From contig DASZHO010000121.1 of the NCBI GenBank assembly GCA_035937795.1, positions 30,723-94,722 on the forward strand: 64,000 bases of DNA, in the 5' to 3' direction. Below are positions 1 through 7,964 of the stretch, one piece after another. Below the pieces are notes generated by a model. That model saw nothing but the letters and a program-made list of their open reading frames with translations, was not told the DNA's origin and did not search any database. Position 1 is the first letter of the stretch, and each line of letters opens with the position of its first letter. A program made the position numbers and the translations under genes. The DNA comes from JAMQPK01 sp035937795. GTDB lineage: Bacteria; Acidobacteriota; Vicinamibacteria; Vicinamibacterales; JAMQPK01.

Positions 1-589
1 GGCGAAGAGACGGCGGATAGAGCGCGCCCGTCGGGTTGTTCGGGTCGTTCACGACCAGCACCCTGGTGCGCGGCCTGATCAGCTTGCGAATCTCGTTCGG
101 GTCCGGCAGCCATCCGTTCTTCGGATCGGTGTGGTAATACACATCCCGCGCACCTATCTTGCGGGTCACGCCGGTGTAAAGAGGATAGGTTGGCAGCGGC
201 AGCAGCACCTCGTCGCCGGGATCGGCCAGCGCCGTCAGCGCGAAGTCGATCCCTTCGGACGATCCCGAGGTCAGCACCACGCGATCGGCAGAAACCGGCC
301 ATCCGCGCGAGGTGTTTTCGGCAGCGACCGCCTCGCGCGCCTCACGCAGCCCGGACGAGGGGCCATACCCGTTCTCGCCGTCGCGCAACGCCTTCTGCAC
401 CGCTTCGACCATGTGCGCCGGCGTCTTGAAGCCGAATGCGACGGGGTCGCCGGTGTTCAGCCAGTGCACAAACGTGCCAGCTGCTTCAACCTTCTCACCC
501 TCGACGGCCACGCGGCGGATGGAATAGCTGACGCCGGAGAGCCGGCGGGCGGGCGGGATGATGGCCTCTGTCGTCTTGGGAACACTCAT
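1..589 (-). CDS. PLP-dependent class I/II aminotransferase (3' part outside window)
   Basis: The first 196 codons of a fold-type I aminotransferase run off the left edge. The start is ATG at 589-587. Visible landmarks are YGPSSGLREAREAVA (the substrate/PLP loop of class I enzymes), LTSGSSEGIDFAL (the phosphate-cup helix) and NDPNNPTGALY (the Asn and Asp-loop signature). The PLP lysine lies beyond the edge. The layout resembles alanine or broad aromatic/alanine aminotransferases, and the substrate cannot be fixed from half the protein. It diverges from the beta-helix gene across 92 bases. Confidence 0.88.
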   Translation of the reverse strand, partial: MSVPKTTEAIIPPARRLSGVSYSIRRVAVEGEKVEAAGTFVHWLNTGDPVAFGFKTPAHMVEAVQKALRDGENGYGPSSGLREAREAVAAENTSRGWPVSADRVVLTSGSSEGIDFALTALADPGDEVLLPLPTYPLYTGVTRKIGARDVYYHTDPKNGWLPDPNEIRKLIRPRTRVLVVNDPNNPTGALYPPSLR

Positions 590-681
590 GAATGAATTCT
601 ATCAGGTCGAGCCGATAAGACCTCTGAGGTCGGTAGGCCGGTGTGGGGCCCCAACTTGCAGGAGAGCTCGATACGACTCAG

Positions 682-3078
682 ATGCGGACCAGTTCCCTCG
701 CAGCGACGGTTGCCACCGTCAGCCTGCTGACATGTGCAACGACAGTACGCGCCGCGGTCATCCAGGTCCCGGACAGCGCGAGTCTCCAGCCCGCGCTGAA
801 CAGCGCCCAACCTGGCGACACCATCCTCCTCCAGCCTGGCGTGACCTACACGGGCACCTTCGTCCTTCCGGATCCCGGCGGGACGTCGTACGTGACCCTG
901 AGCACGGCGCCGGGCAATCTGCCGGCCGGCGGCGTCCGGATCTCGCCGGCCAATGCTCCGCAACTCGCCAAGCTGCGATCGCCGCCGAACGGCAGCCCTG
1001 CCTTGAGCACGGCGCCCGGGGCGCATCATTGGCGGGTCATGCTGCTCGAATTTCAGGCGAACTCCGGGGGCGGCGGCGACATCATCACCCTCGGGGACGG
1101 GTCCGCATCGCAGAATTCGCTCTCGGGGGTCGCCCACGATCTCGTGTTCGATCGCGTCTACATCCACGGCGATCCGATGAACGGAGCGAAACGCGGCATC
1201 GCCCTCAACAGCGCGTCGACGACCATCACCGAATCGTACATCTCCGACATCAAGGAGCCCGGCATCGATTCACAGGCGATTTGCGGCTGGAACGGTCCGG
1301 GCCCCTACACCATCACGAACAACTACCTCGAAGCTGCCGGCGAGAACCTGATGTTCGGCGGCGCAGACCCGTTCATCCAGGGTCTCGTTCCCGCCGACAT
1401 CACGATCACCGATAACCATATCGCCAAACCGATCGCGTGGCACACTCAGCCTCCGATCTGGAGCGTCAAGAATCTGCTGGAGCTCAAGAACGCCCGGCGC
1501 GTGGAGATCGCGCGGAACCTGCTCGAGTACAACTGGCAGGCCTCGCAAAACGGGTTCTCGATCCTCTTTACGGTGCGGAACCAGGACGGAGGCTGTCCCT
1601 GGTGCCAGGTCGATCATGTTACGTTCGAGCAGAACACCGTGCAGCACGTCGCTGCGGGCATCAATATCCTCGGTCTTGACGATATCCACCAGAGCCAGCA
1701 AACGCAGGCCATCATCATCAGGAACAACCTCTTCGCGGATATCGATCCCGGCAACTGGGGCGGGAACGGGTACTTCCTGCAACTGTTGAACGGCGCGCGC
1801 GACATCACCGTCGATCACAACACCGTTATCCAGGAGCCTGCGCCCGGGTTTCTGCTCGGGATTGTCTTCGTGTCGGGTCCACCGGTCACGGGCTTTGTCT
1901 TCACGAACAATCTGACACGACATAATTCCTACGGCATCATCGGAGACAATCACGGTCCGGGGAATGACACGATTAATGCCTATTTTTCAGCTCCACGCAT
2001 CCTCTCCAATGTGATTGCCGACGGCGATCCTGCGCGGTACCCCGCTGGGAACCTCTTTCCCGCCTCAGCATACTTCCGCGCGCAGTTTGTGTCGTACGCG
2101 GGCGGCGATTATCGACTCAGGTCTGACAGCCCTTGGAAAAACGCCGGCACGGACGGTCTGGATCTCGGCATGGCCACGGCCACGGGCGTGATCGTGAGCC
2201 GTGGCAATCTGCTCTGGCGCAACTCGCAAACTGGCGACGTGGAAATGTGGCTGATGAACGGGGTGGCGGTGGCGCAGGAGCCGATTGTGTCGTCCGGCGT
2301 GCCCCTGGCCTGGCAGATCGCCGGAGTGGGCGATGTCGATGGCGACGGCAAAGCCGATCTCGTCTGGCGTCAGATTCAAACGGGTGACGTCGCGGTGTGG
2401 CTGATGGACGGAGCGACGGTGAAGCAAGCGCCGGTGGTGGCCCTCGGCGTGCCGCTGGCGTGGCAGATTGTCGGCGTGGCCGACCTCGACGGTGATGGCA
2501 AAGCCGATCTGGTCTGGCGCAACTCGCAAAATGGCGACGTGGCCGTGTGGCTGATGAACGGGGCCGCGGTGAAGGGGATCCCGCTGGTGGCGTCCGGCGT
2601 GCCTCTGGCCTGGCAGATCGTCGGGGTGGGCGATGTGGATGGTGACGGCAAAGCCGATCTGGTCTGGCGCAACTCGCAAACCGGCGACGTGGCCGTATGG
2701 CTGATGAACGGGGCCGTAGCGAAGGGGATCCCCCTGGTGGCGTCCGGAGTCCCTCTGGCCTGGCAGATTGCCGGCGTGGCCGATGTGGACGGCGACGGCA
2801 AAGCCGATCTCGTCTGGCGTCAGACGCAAACGGGTGATGTCGCCGTGTGGCTGATGGACGGCGCGACGGTGAAGCAAAGCCCGGTCATTGCGACCGCCGT
2901 ACCGCTGTCGTGGCAGATCGCCACGCTGCGCGATCTCGATGGAGATGGCAAGGCCGATGTGATCTGGCGCAATACCACGAGCGGTGACGTGGCGGTGTGG
3001 CTGATGAACGGCACGGCGGTCAGGCAGAATCCCGTTGTGGCGTCCGGCGTGCCGCTGACGTGGCAGATCCAGCGGTAA
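682..3078 (+). CDS. Secreted right-handed beta-helix protein with C-terminal FG-GAP/VCBS repeats
   Basis: The protein has 798 aa. The chosen ATG gives a clear signal peptide (MRTSSLAATVATVSLLTC, cleavage near ATTVRA); a GTG at 643 would bury it. Residues about 25-500 look like a pectate-lyase-fold solenoid, with repeated T-I-T/N-N-x-hydrophobic rungs such as ITITDNHIAKP. From about residue 505 there are six near-identical 50-residue units, each with WRxxQTGDVAVWLMNG and VPLAWQI, the first five ending in DxDGDGKADL. That is the calcium-binding FG-GAP/VCBS motif of extracellular adhesive or beta-propeller domains. No catalytic residues are recognisable. It is probably an exported polysaccharide-binding or degrading surface protein; its substrate is unknown. 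Confidence 0.85.
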   Translation: MRTSSLAATVATVSLLTCATTVRAAVIQVPDSASLQPALNSAQPGDTILLQPGVTYTGTFVLPDPGGTSYVTLSTAPGNLPAGGVRISPANAPQLAKLRSPPNGSPALSTAPGAHHWRVMLLEFQANSGGGGDIITLGDGSASQNSLSGVAHDLVFDRVYIHGDPMNGAKRGIALNSASTTITESYISDIKEPGIDSQAICGWNGPGPYTITNNYLEAAGENLMFGGADPFIQGLVPADITITDNHIAKPIAWHTQPPIWSVKNLLELKNARRVEIARNLLEYNWQASQNGFSILFTVRNQDGGCPWCQVDHVTFEQNTVQHVAAGINILGLDDIHQSQQTQAIIIRNNLFADIDPGNWGGNGYFLQLLNGARDITVDHNTVIQEPAPGFLLGIVFVSGPPVTGFVFTNNLTRHNSYGIIGDNHGPGNDTINAYFSAPRILSNVIADGDPARYPAGNLFPASAYFRAQFVSYAGGDYRLRSDSPWKNAGTDGLDLGMATATGVIVSRGNLLWRNSQTGDVEMWLMNGVAVAQEPIVSSGVPLAWQIAGVGDVDGDGKADLVWRQIQTGDVAVWLMDGATVKQAPVVALGVPLAWQIVGVADLDGDGKADLVWRNSQNGDVAVWLMNGAAVKGIPLVASGVPLAWQIVGVGDVDGDGKADLVWRNSQTGDVAVWLMNGAVAKGIPLVASGVPLAWQIAGVADVDGDGKADLVWRQTQTGDVAVWLMDGATVKQSPVIATAVPLSWQIATLRDLDGDGKADVIWRNTTSGDVAVWLMNGTAVRQNPVVASGVPLTWQIQR
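2205..3075 (+). repeat. Six tandem 150-bp coding repeats (FG-GAP units)
   Basis: The DNA repeats with a 150-bp period. The unit carrying GATGGCGACGGCAAAGCCGA recurs at about 2338, 2488, 2638, 2788 and 2938. Units 3 and 4 are almost identical at the nucleotide level, which points to recent unequal exchange. The sixth unit lacks the DxDGDGKAD end. Confidence 0.9.
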
Positions 3079-3095
3079 AACGACACTCCAGCCCA

Positions 3096-3101
3096 CCGTG
3101 C
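3096..3101 (+). other. Nothing notable in the 3079-3207 gap other than the promoter listed separately
   Basis: The 129 bases between the FG-GAP gene and the ACT gene carry no open frame I can support. The only feature seen is the promoter-like pair just before the ACT start. Confidence 0.3.
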
Positions 3102-3172
3102 GCTCCTCTCTACCGTGCGACGCACCGATTTACCCGCAGGACGCACAGATCTGGCCATCGGCGAAGCACGGC

Positions 3173-3201
3173 TTGCTTTGAAGGCCGGGCGCGCATACAG
3201 T
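3173..3201 (+). promoter_or_regulatory. Candidate sigma70-like promoter of the ACT-M16 operon
   Basis: TTGCTT (3173-3178) and TACAGT (3196-3201) are separated by 17 bp, the standard spacing. Only six bases separate the -10 from the ATG at 3208, so transcription would start at or next to the start codon (leaderless mRNA). There is no Shine-Dalgarno sequence. Confidence 0.4.
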
Positions 3202-3207
3202 CCACCG

Positions 3208-3591
3208 ATGGCGATTCAGCGAGAGTTGACGGTGAGATTGGCAAACAGTCCGGGTACGCTCGGACGCGTGGCTCAGGTGCTGGGCGCCGAGCGGATCAAT
3301 ATGCTGGCGATGTCGGTCGATCCCACCGGCGCGCTCCGGATGGTGGTGGACAACCCGCTGCACGCCGCTGGAACCCTGCGCGAGCAGCACTATGTGGTGG
3401 AAGAGCGCGACGTGCTCTACGCGACGGTGCCGAACGAGCCCGGCTCGCTGGGGAAGGTCGTCAAGATACTGGCCGAGGCGGGCATCAACCTGGATTACGC
3501 GTACGCCAGCGGCATCGATCGCGTGCCGATGGTGGCGGTCGTGCTCGGCGTCGCGGACGTCCAAAAAGCCTCCGCCGCGACCGGTATCTGA
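3208..3591 (+). CDS. Tandem ACT-domain protein (amino-acid sensing regulator)
   Basis: The protein has 127 aa and two ACT modules. The first is about residues 4-60 (RELTVRLANSPGTLGRVAQV, LGAERINMLAMSV). The second is about residues 68-120 (LYATVPNEPGSLGKVVKIL, AEAGINLDYAYAS). Stand-alone double ACT proteins bind small effectors, usually amino acids, at the dimer interface; the ligand here cannot be told. The ATG at 3208 was chosen because the upstream extension is not ACT-like and a promoter lies directly before it. It heads a cluster with a 62-aa ORF and two M16 peptidases. Confidence 0.8.
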   Translation: MAIQRELTVRLANSPGTLGRVAQVLGAERINMLAMSVDPTGALRMVVDNPLHAAGTLREQHYVVEERDVLYATVPNEPGSLGKVVKILAEAGINLDYAYASGIDRVPMVAVVLGVADVQKASAATGI

Positions 3592-3647
3592 TACTCCTGG
3601 AGCACACGGACCCATTCACCCCGCGCCTACGGCCGGACGAGCCCCGC

Positions 3648-3836
3648 ATGCGTCTTTATATAGAAACGATGGATGCGATCCTGGTGGAATTTGGCGAGGA
3701 TGGGCGGGTCCGGTTCGAGACCGATGAATGGGTGACGCCCACCGTGCAGGAACAGCGCGCCATCATCCATGCGGCGCAGCGGGAGCTGGAAAGCCTGAAG
3801 GAATTGTTGGAAATGTTTGAGAAAGGCACGCCATGA
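3648..3836 (+). CDS. Small acidic hypothetical protein, coupled to M16 peptidase
   Basis: The protein has 62 aa. It starts MRLYIETMDAILVEFGEDGR and ends in an amphipathic, Glu/Lys/Leu-rich helix (LESLKELLEMFEKG). Its stop overlaps the ATG of the M16 gene (ATGA at 3833-3836), so translation is probably coupled. There is no signal peptide, so it would stay in the cytoplasm while both M16 partners are exported. No family recognised. Reading-frame continuity, spacing and coupling support a real gene, but homologues were not checked. Confidence 0.6.
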   Translation: MRLYIETMDAILVEFGEDGRVRFETDEWVTPTVQEQRAIIHAAQRELESLKELLEMFEKGTP

Positions 3837-5218
3837 AGCGCCTGAGAATTTTCCTGGCCGTTCTCGTTGTCGCCACTCTCGCCATCACGGTGCGCGCGGT
3901 CACCATGCCGAAGGTGCAGTACACCGAGGCGACGCTGCCGAACGGGCTGCGCGTGGTGATTTCCTCCGACCGTGCCGCTCCGGTCGTTTCGATGTGCGTT
4001 GCCTACGACGTCGGCTCGCGCAACGAAAAGGCGAGCAAAACCGGCTACGCGCATTTCTTCGAGCACATGATGTACAAGGGATCGGCGAACGTTGGTGACG
4101 GCGAGCTCGCGGCGCTGATCGAGAACTACGGCGGCGACCACAACGGCCAGACCGACAAAGATCACACCATCTACTTCGAGGAAGTGCCGGCCAACCAGCT
4201 CGACATGATCTTGTTCCTCGAGGCGGATCGCATGAAGGCGCTGGCGCTGACCAGGGAAGGCGTCGACAACCAGCGCGAGGCAGTGAAGGAAGAGCGGCGC
4301 TTTCGCTACGACAACCAGCCCTACGGCACCAGCTCGCTGGTGATGGACGAGCTGGCGTTTCAGAATTTCGCCAATCAGCACTCGGTCATCGGGTCGATGA
4401 CCGATCTCGACGCGGCAACCATCCAGGACTTCGCCGACTTCTTCAAGACCTACTACGCGCCGAACAACGCGGTGGTGGCGATTGCCGGCGACGTGGAGCC
4501 GAAGGTGGCGCTCGAGAAGGTGCAGAAATATTTCGGCGGTATTCCGTCGCAGCCGGCGCCGCAGAAAGCCGACACCGCCGAGCCGCCGCAGCGCGAAGAG
4601 AAGCGCAAGACGGTGGAAGATCCGCTCGCCCGGCTCGTCTTGATCGACGCGGGATATCACATCCCGGGCGGCCTGAGCCCCGACATGGACGCGCTGAACG
4701 CGCTGTCGTCCATCCTCGGCTCCGGGCGCAGCTCGCGCCTTTACGACAGCCTGGTGCGGCAGAAGCAGCTGGCCGTGCAGATTTATACCGGCTCGGCCGC
4801 GCAAAAGGGGCCGGGATTGTTTTACGTGGAGGCTGTCGCCGCGCCCGGCAAACCGGTGGCCGACGTCGAGGCGGCGATGTACGCCGAGATCGAAAAAATA
4901 AAGAGCGGGCAGATTCAGGATTGGGAGCTCGAGAAGGCGCGCAATGCGGCCAAGCGCAGCCTCGTGGGCGCCATCCGCAACTCGCTGCAGCGCGCGATTC
5001 TGCTGGCGCGCTATAGCGTCTTCTATAACGATCCAGGGGTGATCAACACGCGCTACGAGCGCATCGCCGCGGTCACCGCCGCCGATGTTCAGCGGGTGGC
5101 CAGGCAATACCTGGTGCCGGCGAATCGAACCGTCGTCATTACGACGCCGAAAGCCGCAGCTCCCGCGCGCGGGACGGAACCGCCGGGAGCGGGACGCGGG
5201 ACGGGAGGGGGACGATGA
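3833..5218 (+). CDS. M16 family zinc metallopeptidase, catalytic subunit
   Basis: The protein has 461 aa with a signal peptide (MKRLRIFLAVLVVATLAITV). The inverted zinc motif HxxEH is present in YAHFFEHMMYKG (about residues 64-75), with a downstream Glu in the REAVKEERR region as the third ligand. The C-terminal half is the second M16 domain. These proteins resemble processing peptidase/PqqF-type enzymes that degrade or process peptides in the periplasm. It overlaps the following M16 gene by four bases (ATGA at 5215). In M16B pairs one subunit carries zinc and the other does not, as here. Confidence 0.92.
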   Translation: MKRLRIFLAVLVVATLAITVRAVTMPKVQYTEATLPNGLRVVISSDRAAPVVSMCVAYDVGSRNEKASKTGYAHFFEHMMYKGSANVGDGELAALIENYGGDHNGQTDKDHTIYFEEVPANQLDMILFLEADRMKALALTREGVDNQREAVKEERRFRYDNQPYGTSSLVMDELAFQNFANQHSVIGSMTDLDAATIQDFADFFKTYYAPNNAVVAIAGDVEPKVALEKVQKYFGGIPSQPAPQKADTAEPPQREEKRKTVEDPLARLVLIDAGYHIPGGLSPDMDALNALSSILGSGRSSRLYDSLVRQKQLAVQIYTGSAAQKGPGLFYVEAVAAPGKPVADVEAAMYAEIEKIKSGQIQDWELEKARNAAKRSLVGAIRNSLQRAILLARYSVFYNDPGVINTRYERIAAVTAADVQRVARQYLVPANRTVVITTPKAAAPARGTEPPGAGRGTGGGR

Positions 5219-6690
5219 AAAAGATCATGTTGGTCGCAATCGTCGTCGCCCAGAGCTTCGTGTGGGCGCAGGGCCAGCAGCCGGCGCCGCAGCCCGGGAA
5301 ACCGGCGCAGATGAAGGGGCTCGCGCCGGTCAACAAGGAAGTGCTGAAGATCACGCTGCCGCGCCCCGCCGAAGCGGATCTGCCGAACGGCGCGCATCTC
5401 ATGGTGCTCGAGGATCACCGCGTGCCGTCGGTGTCGTTCCAAATCATCATCACGGGCGCGGGCGGATACTACGATCCGAAAGATCTCCCAGGGCTCGCCG
5501 ACACCACCGCGTCGCTGATGGACGAGGGCACCACGACGAAGACGTCCGAGCAAATCGCCCAGGCCCTCGACACGATGGCGGCCACCGTCTCGATTTCGGC
5601 CAGCGAAGGCTCGCAGATTGCGACGCTGAACGGCTCGGCGCTCTCCGATCAAATCGATGATGTGCTCGCGCTGGCGGCGGACATCCTGCTCCACCCGAAG
5701 TTCGACGAGCAGGAGATCGCGCGCTACAAGGCGCGGACGATGGCGGCGTTGGAAGATCAACGCGGCGATCCGGACTTCCTCGCCAACGAACGTTACGCGA
5801 AGGCAATCTACGGCGACCATCCGGCGTCGAGCACCGGCGTCACCAAGGAATCGCTGCAGAAGACCACGCGTGACGCGCTGGTGGCGTTCCACAAGGACAA
5901 CTACGTGCCCGATTACGCGGTCATCGCCGTGTCGGGCGACATCACGCTGGGCGACGCGCGCGCGAAATTCCAGTCGGCGCTCAAAGAGTGGACCAGATCG
6001 GGCAAGCCGCGCCCCGGCGTCGTCGATCCGCCGCCCAACGGGCCGACCAAGGTGCACCTCGTGAACCGCCCCGCGTCGGTGCAGACGAATTATCTGCTCG
6101 GCGAGCAGGCCATCAACCGGGCGAATCCGGACTACGACTCGCTGCAGGTGATGAACACGATTCTTGGCGGACCCAACGGCCGGCTGTTCCGCATTCTGCG
6201 TGAGGAGAAGGGCTACACCTACGGCGCCAGCAGCGGCCTGCACGCCCTGCGCTATCGCGGCGACTGGCGCGCGAGCATGGACGTGCGCAACGAAGTCACC
6301 GAGCCGTCGCTGCGCGATCTGCTGACCGAACTGGGCAGAATGCGCGAGGAAATCGTGCCCGCGCCGGAATTCCAGGATGCGCAGCGCTCCATGACGGCGT
6401 CCTTCGCCTTGTCGCTCGAGAGCCCGAGCGAGCTCCTGAACCTCTACGTCCTGCGACAGATGTACGGCTTTCCAGCCGACTACTGGGACAAATACTCCGA
6501 TCGCATCATGGCCGTGACGCCCGCGCAGGTGCAGGCCGTGGCCAGAAAATACCTCGATCCCGCCAAGCTGCAGATCGTGGCCGTCGGGGATCAGTCGAAA
6601 ACCGAGGCGAGCCTGCGGAAGTTCGGGCCGGTGTCGGTGTTCGATGACGAAGGCAAGGAGCTGTCCACGGCGCCGGCCGGCGGCCGCTAA
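5215..6690 (+). CDS. M16 family protein, non-catalytic partner subunit
   Basis: The protein has 491 aa with a signal peptide (MKKIMLVAIVVAQSFVWAQG). The M16 fold is clear, but the position of HxxEH reads LADTTASLMDEGTT, so zinc ligands are missing. The C-terminal domain keeps the substrate-binding Arg/Tyr signature REEKGYTYGASSG (about residues 330-342). It is therefore the inactive partner of the preceding enzyme, expected to form a heterodimeric clamshell with it. The gene starts inside the stop of its partner and is followed by a strong terminator. Confidence 0.9.
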   Translation: MKKIMLVAIVVAQSFVWAQGQQPAPQPGKPAQMKGLAPVNKEVLKITLPRPAEADLPNGAHLMVLEDHRVPSVSFQIIITGAGGYYDPKDLPGLADTTASLMDEGTTTKTSEQIAQALDTMAATVSISASEGSQIATLNGSALSDQIDDVLALAADILLHPKFDEQEIARYKARTMAALEDQRGDPDFLANERYAKAIYGDHPASSTGVTKESLQKTTRDALVAFHKDNYVPDYAVIAVSGDITLGDARAKFQSALKEWTRSGKPRPGVVDPPPNGPTKVHLVNRPASVQTNYLLGEQAINRANPDYDSLQVMNTILGGPNGRLFRILREEKGYTYGASSGLHALRYRGDWRASMDVRNEVTEPSLRDLLTELGRMREEIVPAPEFQDAQRSMTASFALSLESPSELLNLYVLRQMYGFPADYWDKYSDRIMAVTPAQVQAVARKYLDPAKLQIVAVGDQSKTEASLRKFGPVSVFDDEGKELSTAPAGGR

Positions 6691-6720
6691 GAGGGCTCAG
6701 GGGCCTGTGCCCTCTATTTT
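6691..6720 (+). terminator. Rho-independent terminator of the M16 operon
   Basis: GAGGGC (6691-6696) pairs with GCCCTC (6709-6714) around a loop of 12 bases, followed by TATTTT. It starts directly after the TAA of the M16 partner gene. The rest of the gap to 6888 contains nothing else I can identify apart from the GGAGG ribosome site at the next gene. Confidence 0.75.
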
Positions 6721-6888
6721 CTGACCGGGCCAAAGTGACGCTGGACTCGTTCCTTCAAGATGAAGCACGACCGTCCCAGGGTCTTACCTTGCGAAGCCCC
6801 TCCCACGCAAGTATGATCCTCTGATCCCATTCGTCCCAAAAAGGTTTAGTTTCCAACCGTTTACGCCGTCCCCCAGGAGGCAGGAACC

Positions 6889-7854
6889 ATGAAGAAAGCA
6901 TTCGCATTCGCGGCAGTACTTGCCGCCGTCGTCGCCGTTTGCGCGCTGCCGCTGGTTGCCCAGAACGCGCCGCCGGCAGCCGGCCAGCGGCCGGCCAATG
7001 CGGCGCGTCCTCCGGCGCAGGGCGGCACGGGCCCGATCAAGATGTTGCTGATCACCAAGGCCCATCCCTACGAGCGCGAGCCGTTCTACCAGATGTTCGA
7101 TTCGTTCGGCCAGGACGTCACCTGGATGCACGTGGACCAGCCCGCCGCCGAGGCGCTGTTGAACCCGAAATATTCAGCCCTCTACAACGTGGCGGTGTTC
7201 TACGACATGGACGGACAGCAGGTGGAACTTGGCCGCGCGGTTCGTGACGAGGCGACGCGTGAAGTAACGGCCCAGCCGCCGTCGGCCGAGCTGCAGAAAA
7301 ATTTCCAGGCCCTGCTGCAGCAGGGCAAGGGCCTCTTCTTCCTGCACCACGCGGTGGCGTCGTGGGTTCACAGCTGGCCGGAATATGTCGAAGTGATGGG
7401 CAGCGCGTGCGACTGGGGTGCGCCGATCACCATTCGCGGCGTGCATCACCCGCAATCGGGCTTTTTCGGCATGACCCCGCAACATATCACCGTCGTCGAC
7501 AAGAATCATCCGATCACGCAGGGCATCGGCGACGGCTTGGATGTGATCGACGAGGCCTATTCGTGCCCGGTGTTCGAGGACTCGGTCCATCCTCTGCTCC
7601 GCACTGATTTCGTGCCCGCCGACCACAATCGCAATCTTGCGCCGAACTGGAAGTACAGCAATGTTGTTGGCTGGGTGAAGACCGCCGAGAATAGCCCGGT
7701 CGCCTACATTCAGATGGGTCACGGCCCCGCGGTGTGGGCGAACCCGACCTACCGGAAGCTCGTCCTGAACGCGATTAAGTGGACCGCCTCGCCTGAAGCA
7801 CTGGCCTGGGCAAAGGCGAACCCGACGCGGATCTTCAAGGCACAGACTAACTAA
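6889..7854 (+). CDS. Secreted ThuA-like domain protein, copy 1
   Basis: The protein has 321 aa: a signal peptide (MKKAFAFAAVLAAVVAVCAL), a short Pro/Ala linker, then a ThuA-like (trehalose-utilisation, class I amidotransferase-like fold) domain. Family landmarks are IKMLLITKAHPYEREPFYQM, FFLHHAVASWVHSWPEY, PQHITVVDKNHPITQG and NSPVAYIQMGHG. ThuA proteins are linked to oxidised (3-keto) sugar metabolism in rhizobia; the reaction here is unknown. A Shine-Dalgarno CAGGAGGCAGG precedes the ATG. It is the first of four tandem paralogues. Confidence 0.85.
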   Translation: MKKAFAFAAVLAAVVAVCALPLVAQNAPPAAGQRPANAARPPAQGGTGPIKMLLITKAHPYEREPFYQMFDSFGQDVTWMHVDQPAAEALLNPKYSALYNVAVFYDMDGQQVELGRAVRDEATREVTAQPPSAELQKNFQALLQQGKGLFFLHHAVASWVHSWPEYVEVMGSACDWGAPITIRGVHHPQSGFFGMTPQHITVVDKNHPITQGIGDGLDVIDEAYSCPVFEDSVHPLLRTDFVPADHNRNLAPNWKYSNVVGWVKTAENSPVAYIQMGHGPAVWANPTYRKLVLNAIKWTASPEALAWAKANPTRIFKAQTN

Positions 7855-7945
7855 GTAAAGAAGTAAAGAAGCAGAGAAGTAGAGAAGTAAGGAAGGTATG
7901 AAGGAGTGAAGTCCTTCTCTCCTTCTGTCCTTCTCTCCTTCGAAA
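7855..7945 (+). repeat. Purine-rich AAGTARAG repeats followed by a pyrimidine arm
   Basis: Directly after the stop of ThuA copy 1 there are imperfect 8-9 nt units (AAGTAAAG, AAGCAGAG, AAGTAGAG, AAGTAAGG), then repeated TCCTTCTC units at 7912-7940. The two halves are complementary, so the RNA could fold into a long A/G:U/C hairpin. It belongs to the same sequence type as the repeats at 12543, 35627 and 54826. Confidence 0.75.
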
Positions 7946-7964
7946 CTTTTGTGAGGGGGTCTGG

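Noticed and set aside
643..681. Longer start (GTG 643) for the beta-helix protein
   Set aside because: It adds 13 residues in front of a perfect signal peptide; ATG 682 is better.
2205..3075. Regular repeats that might look like a CRISPR or satellite
   Set aside because: Units are 150 bp, in frame, and encode FG-GAP blades. There is no spacer/repeat pattern.
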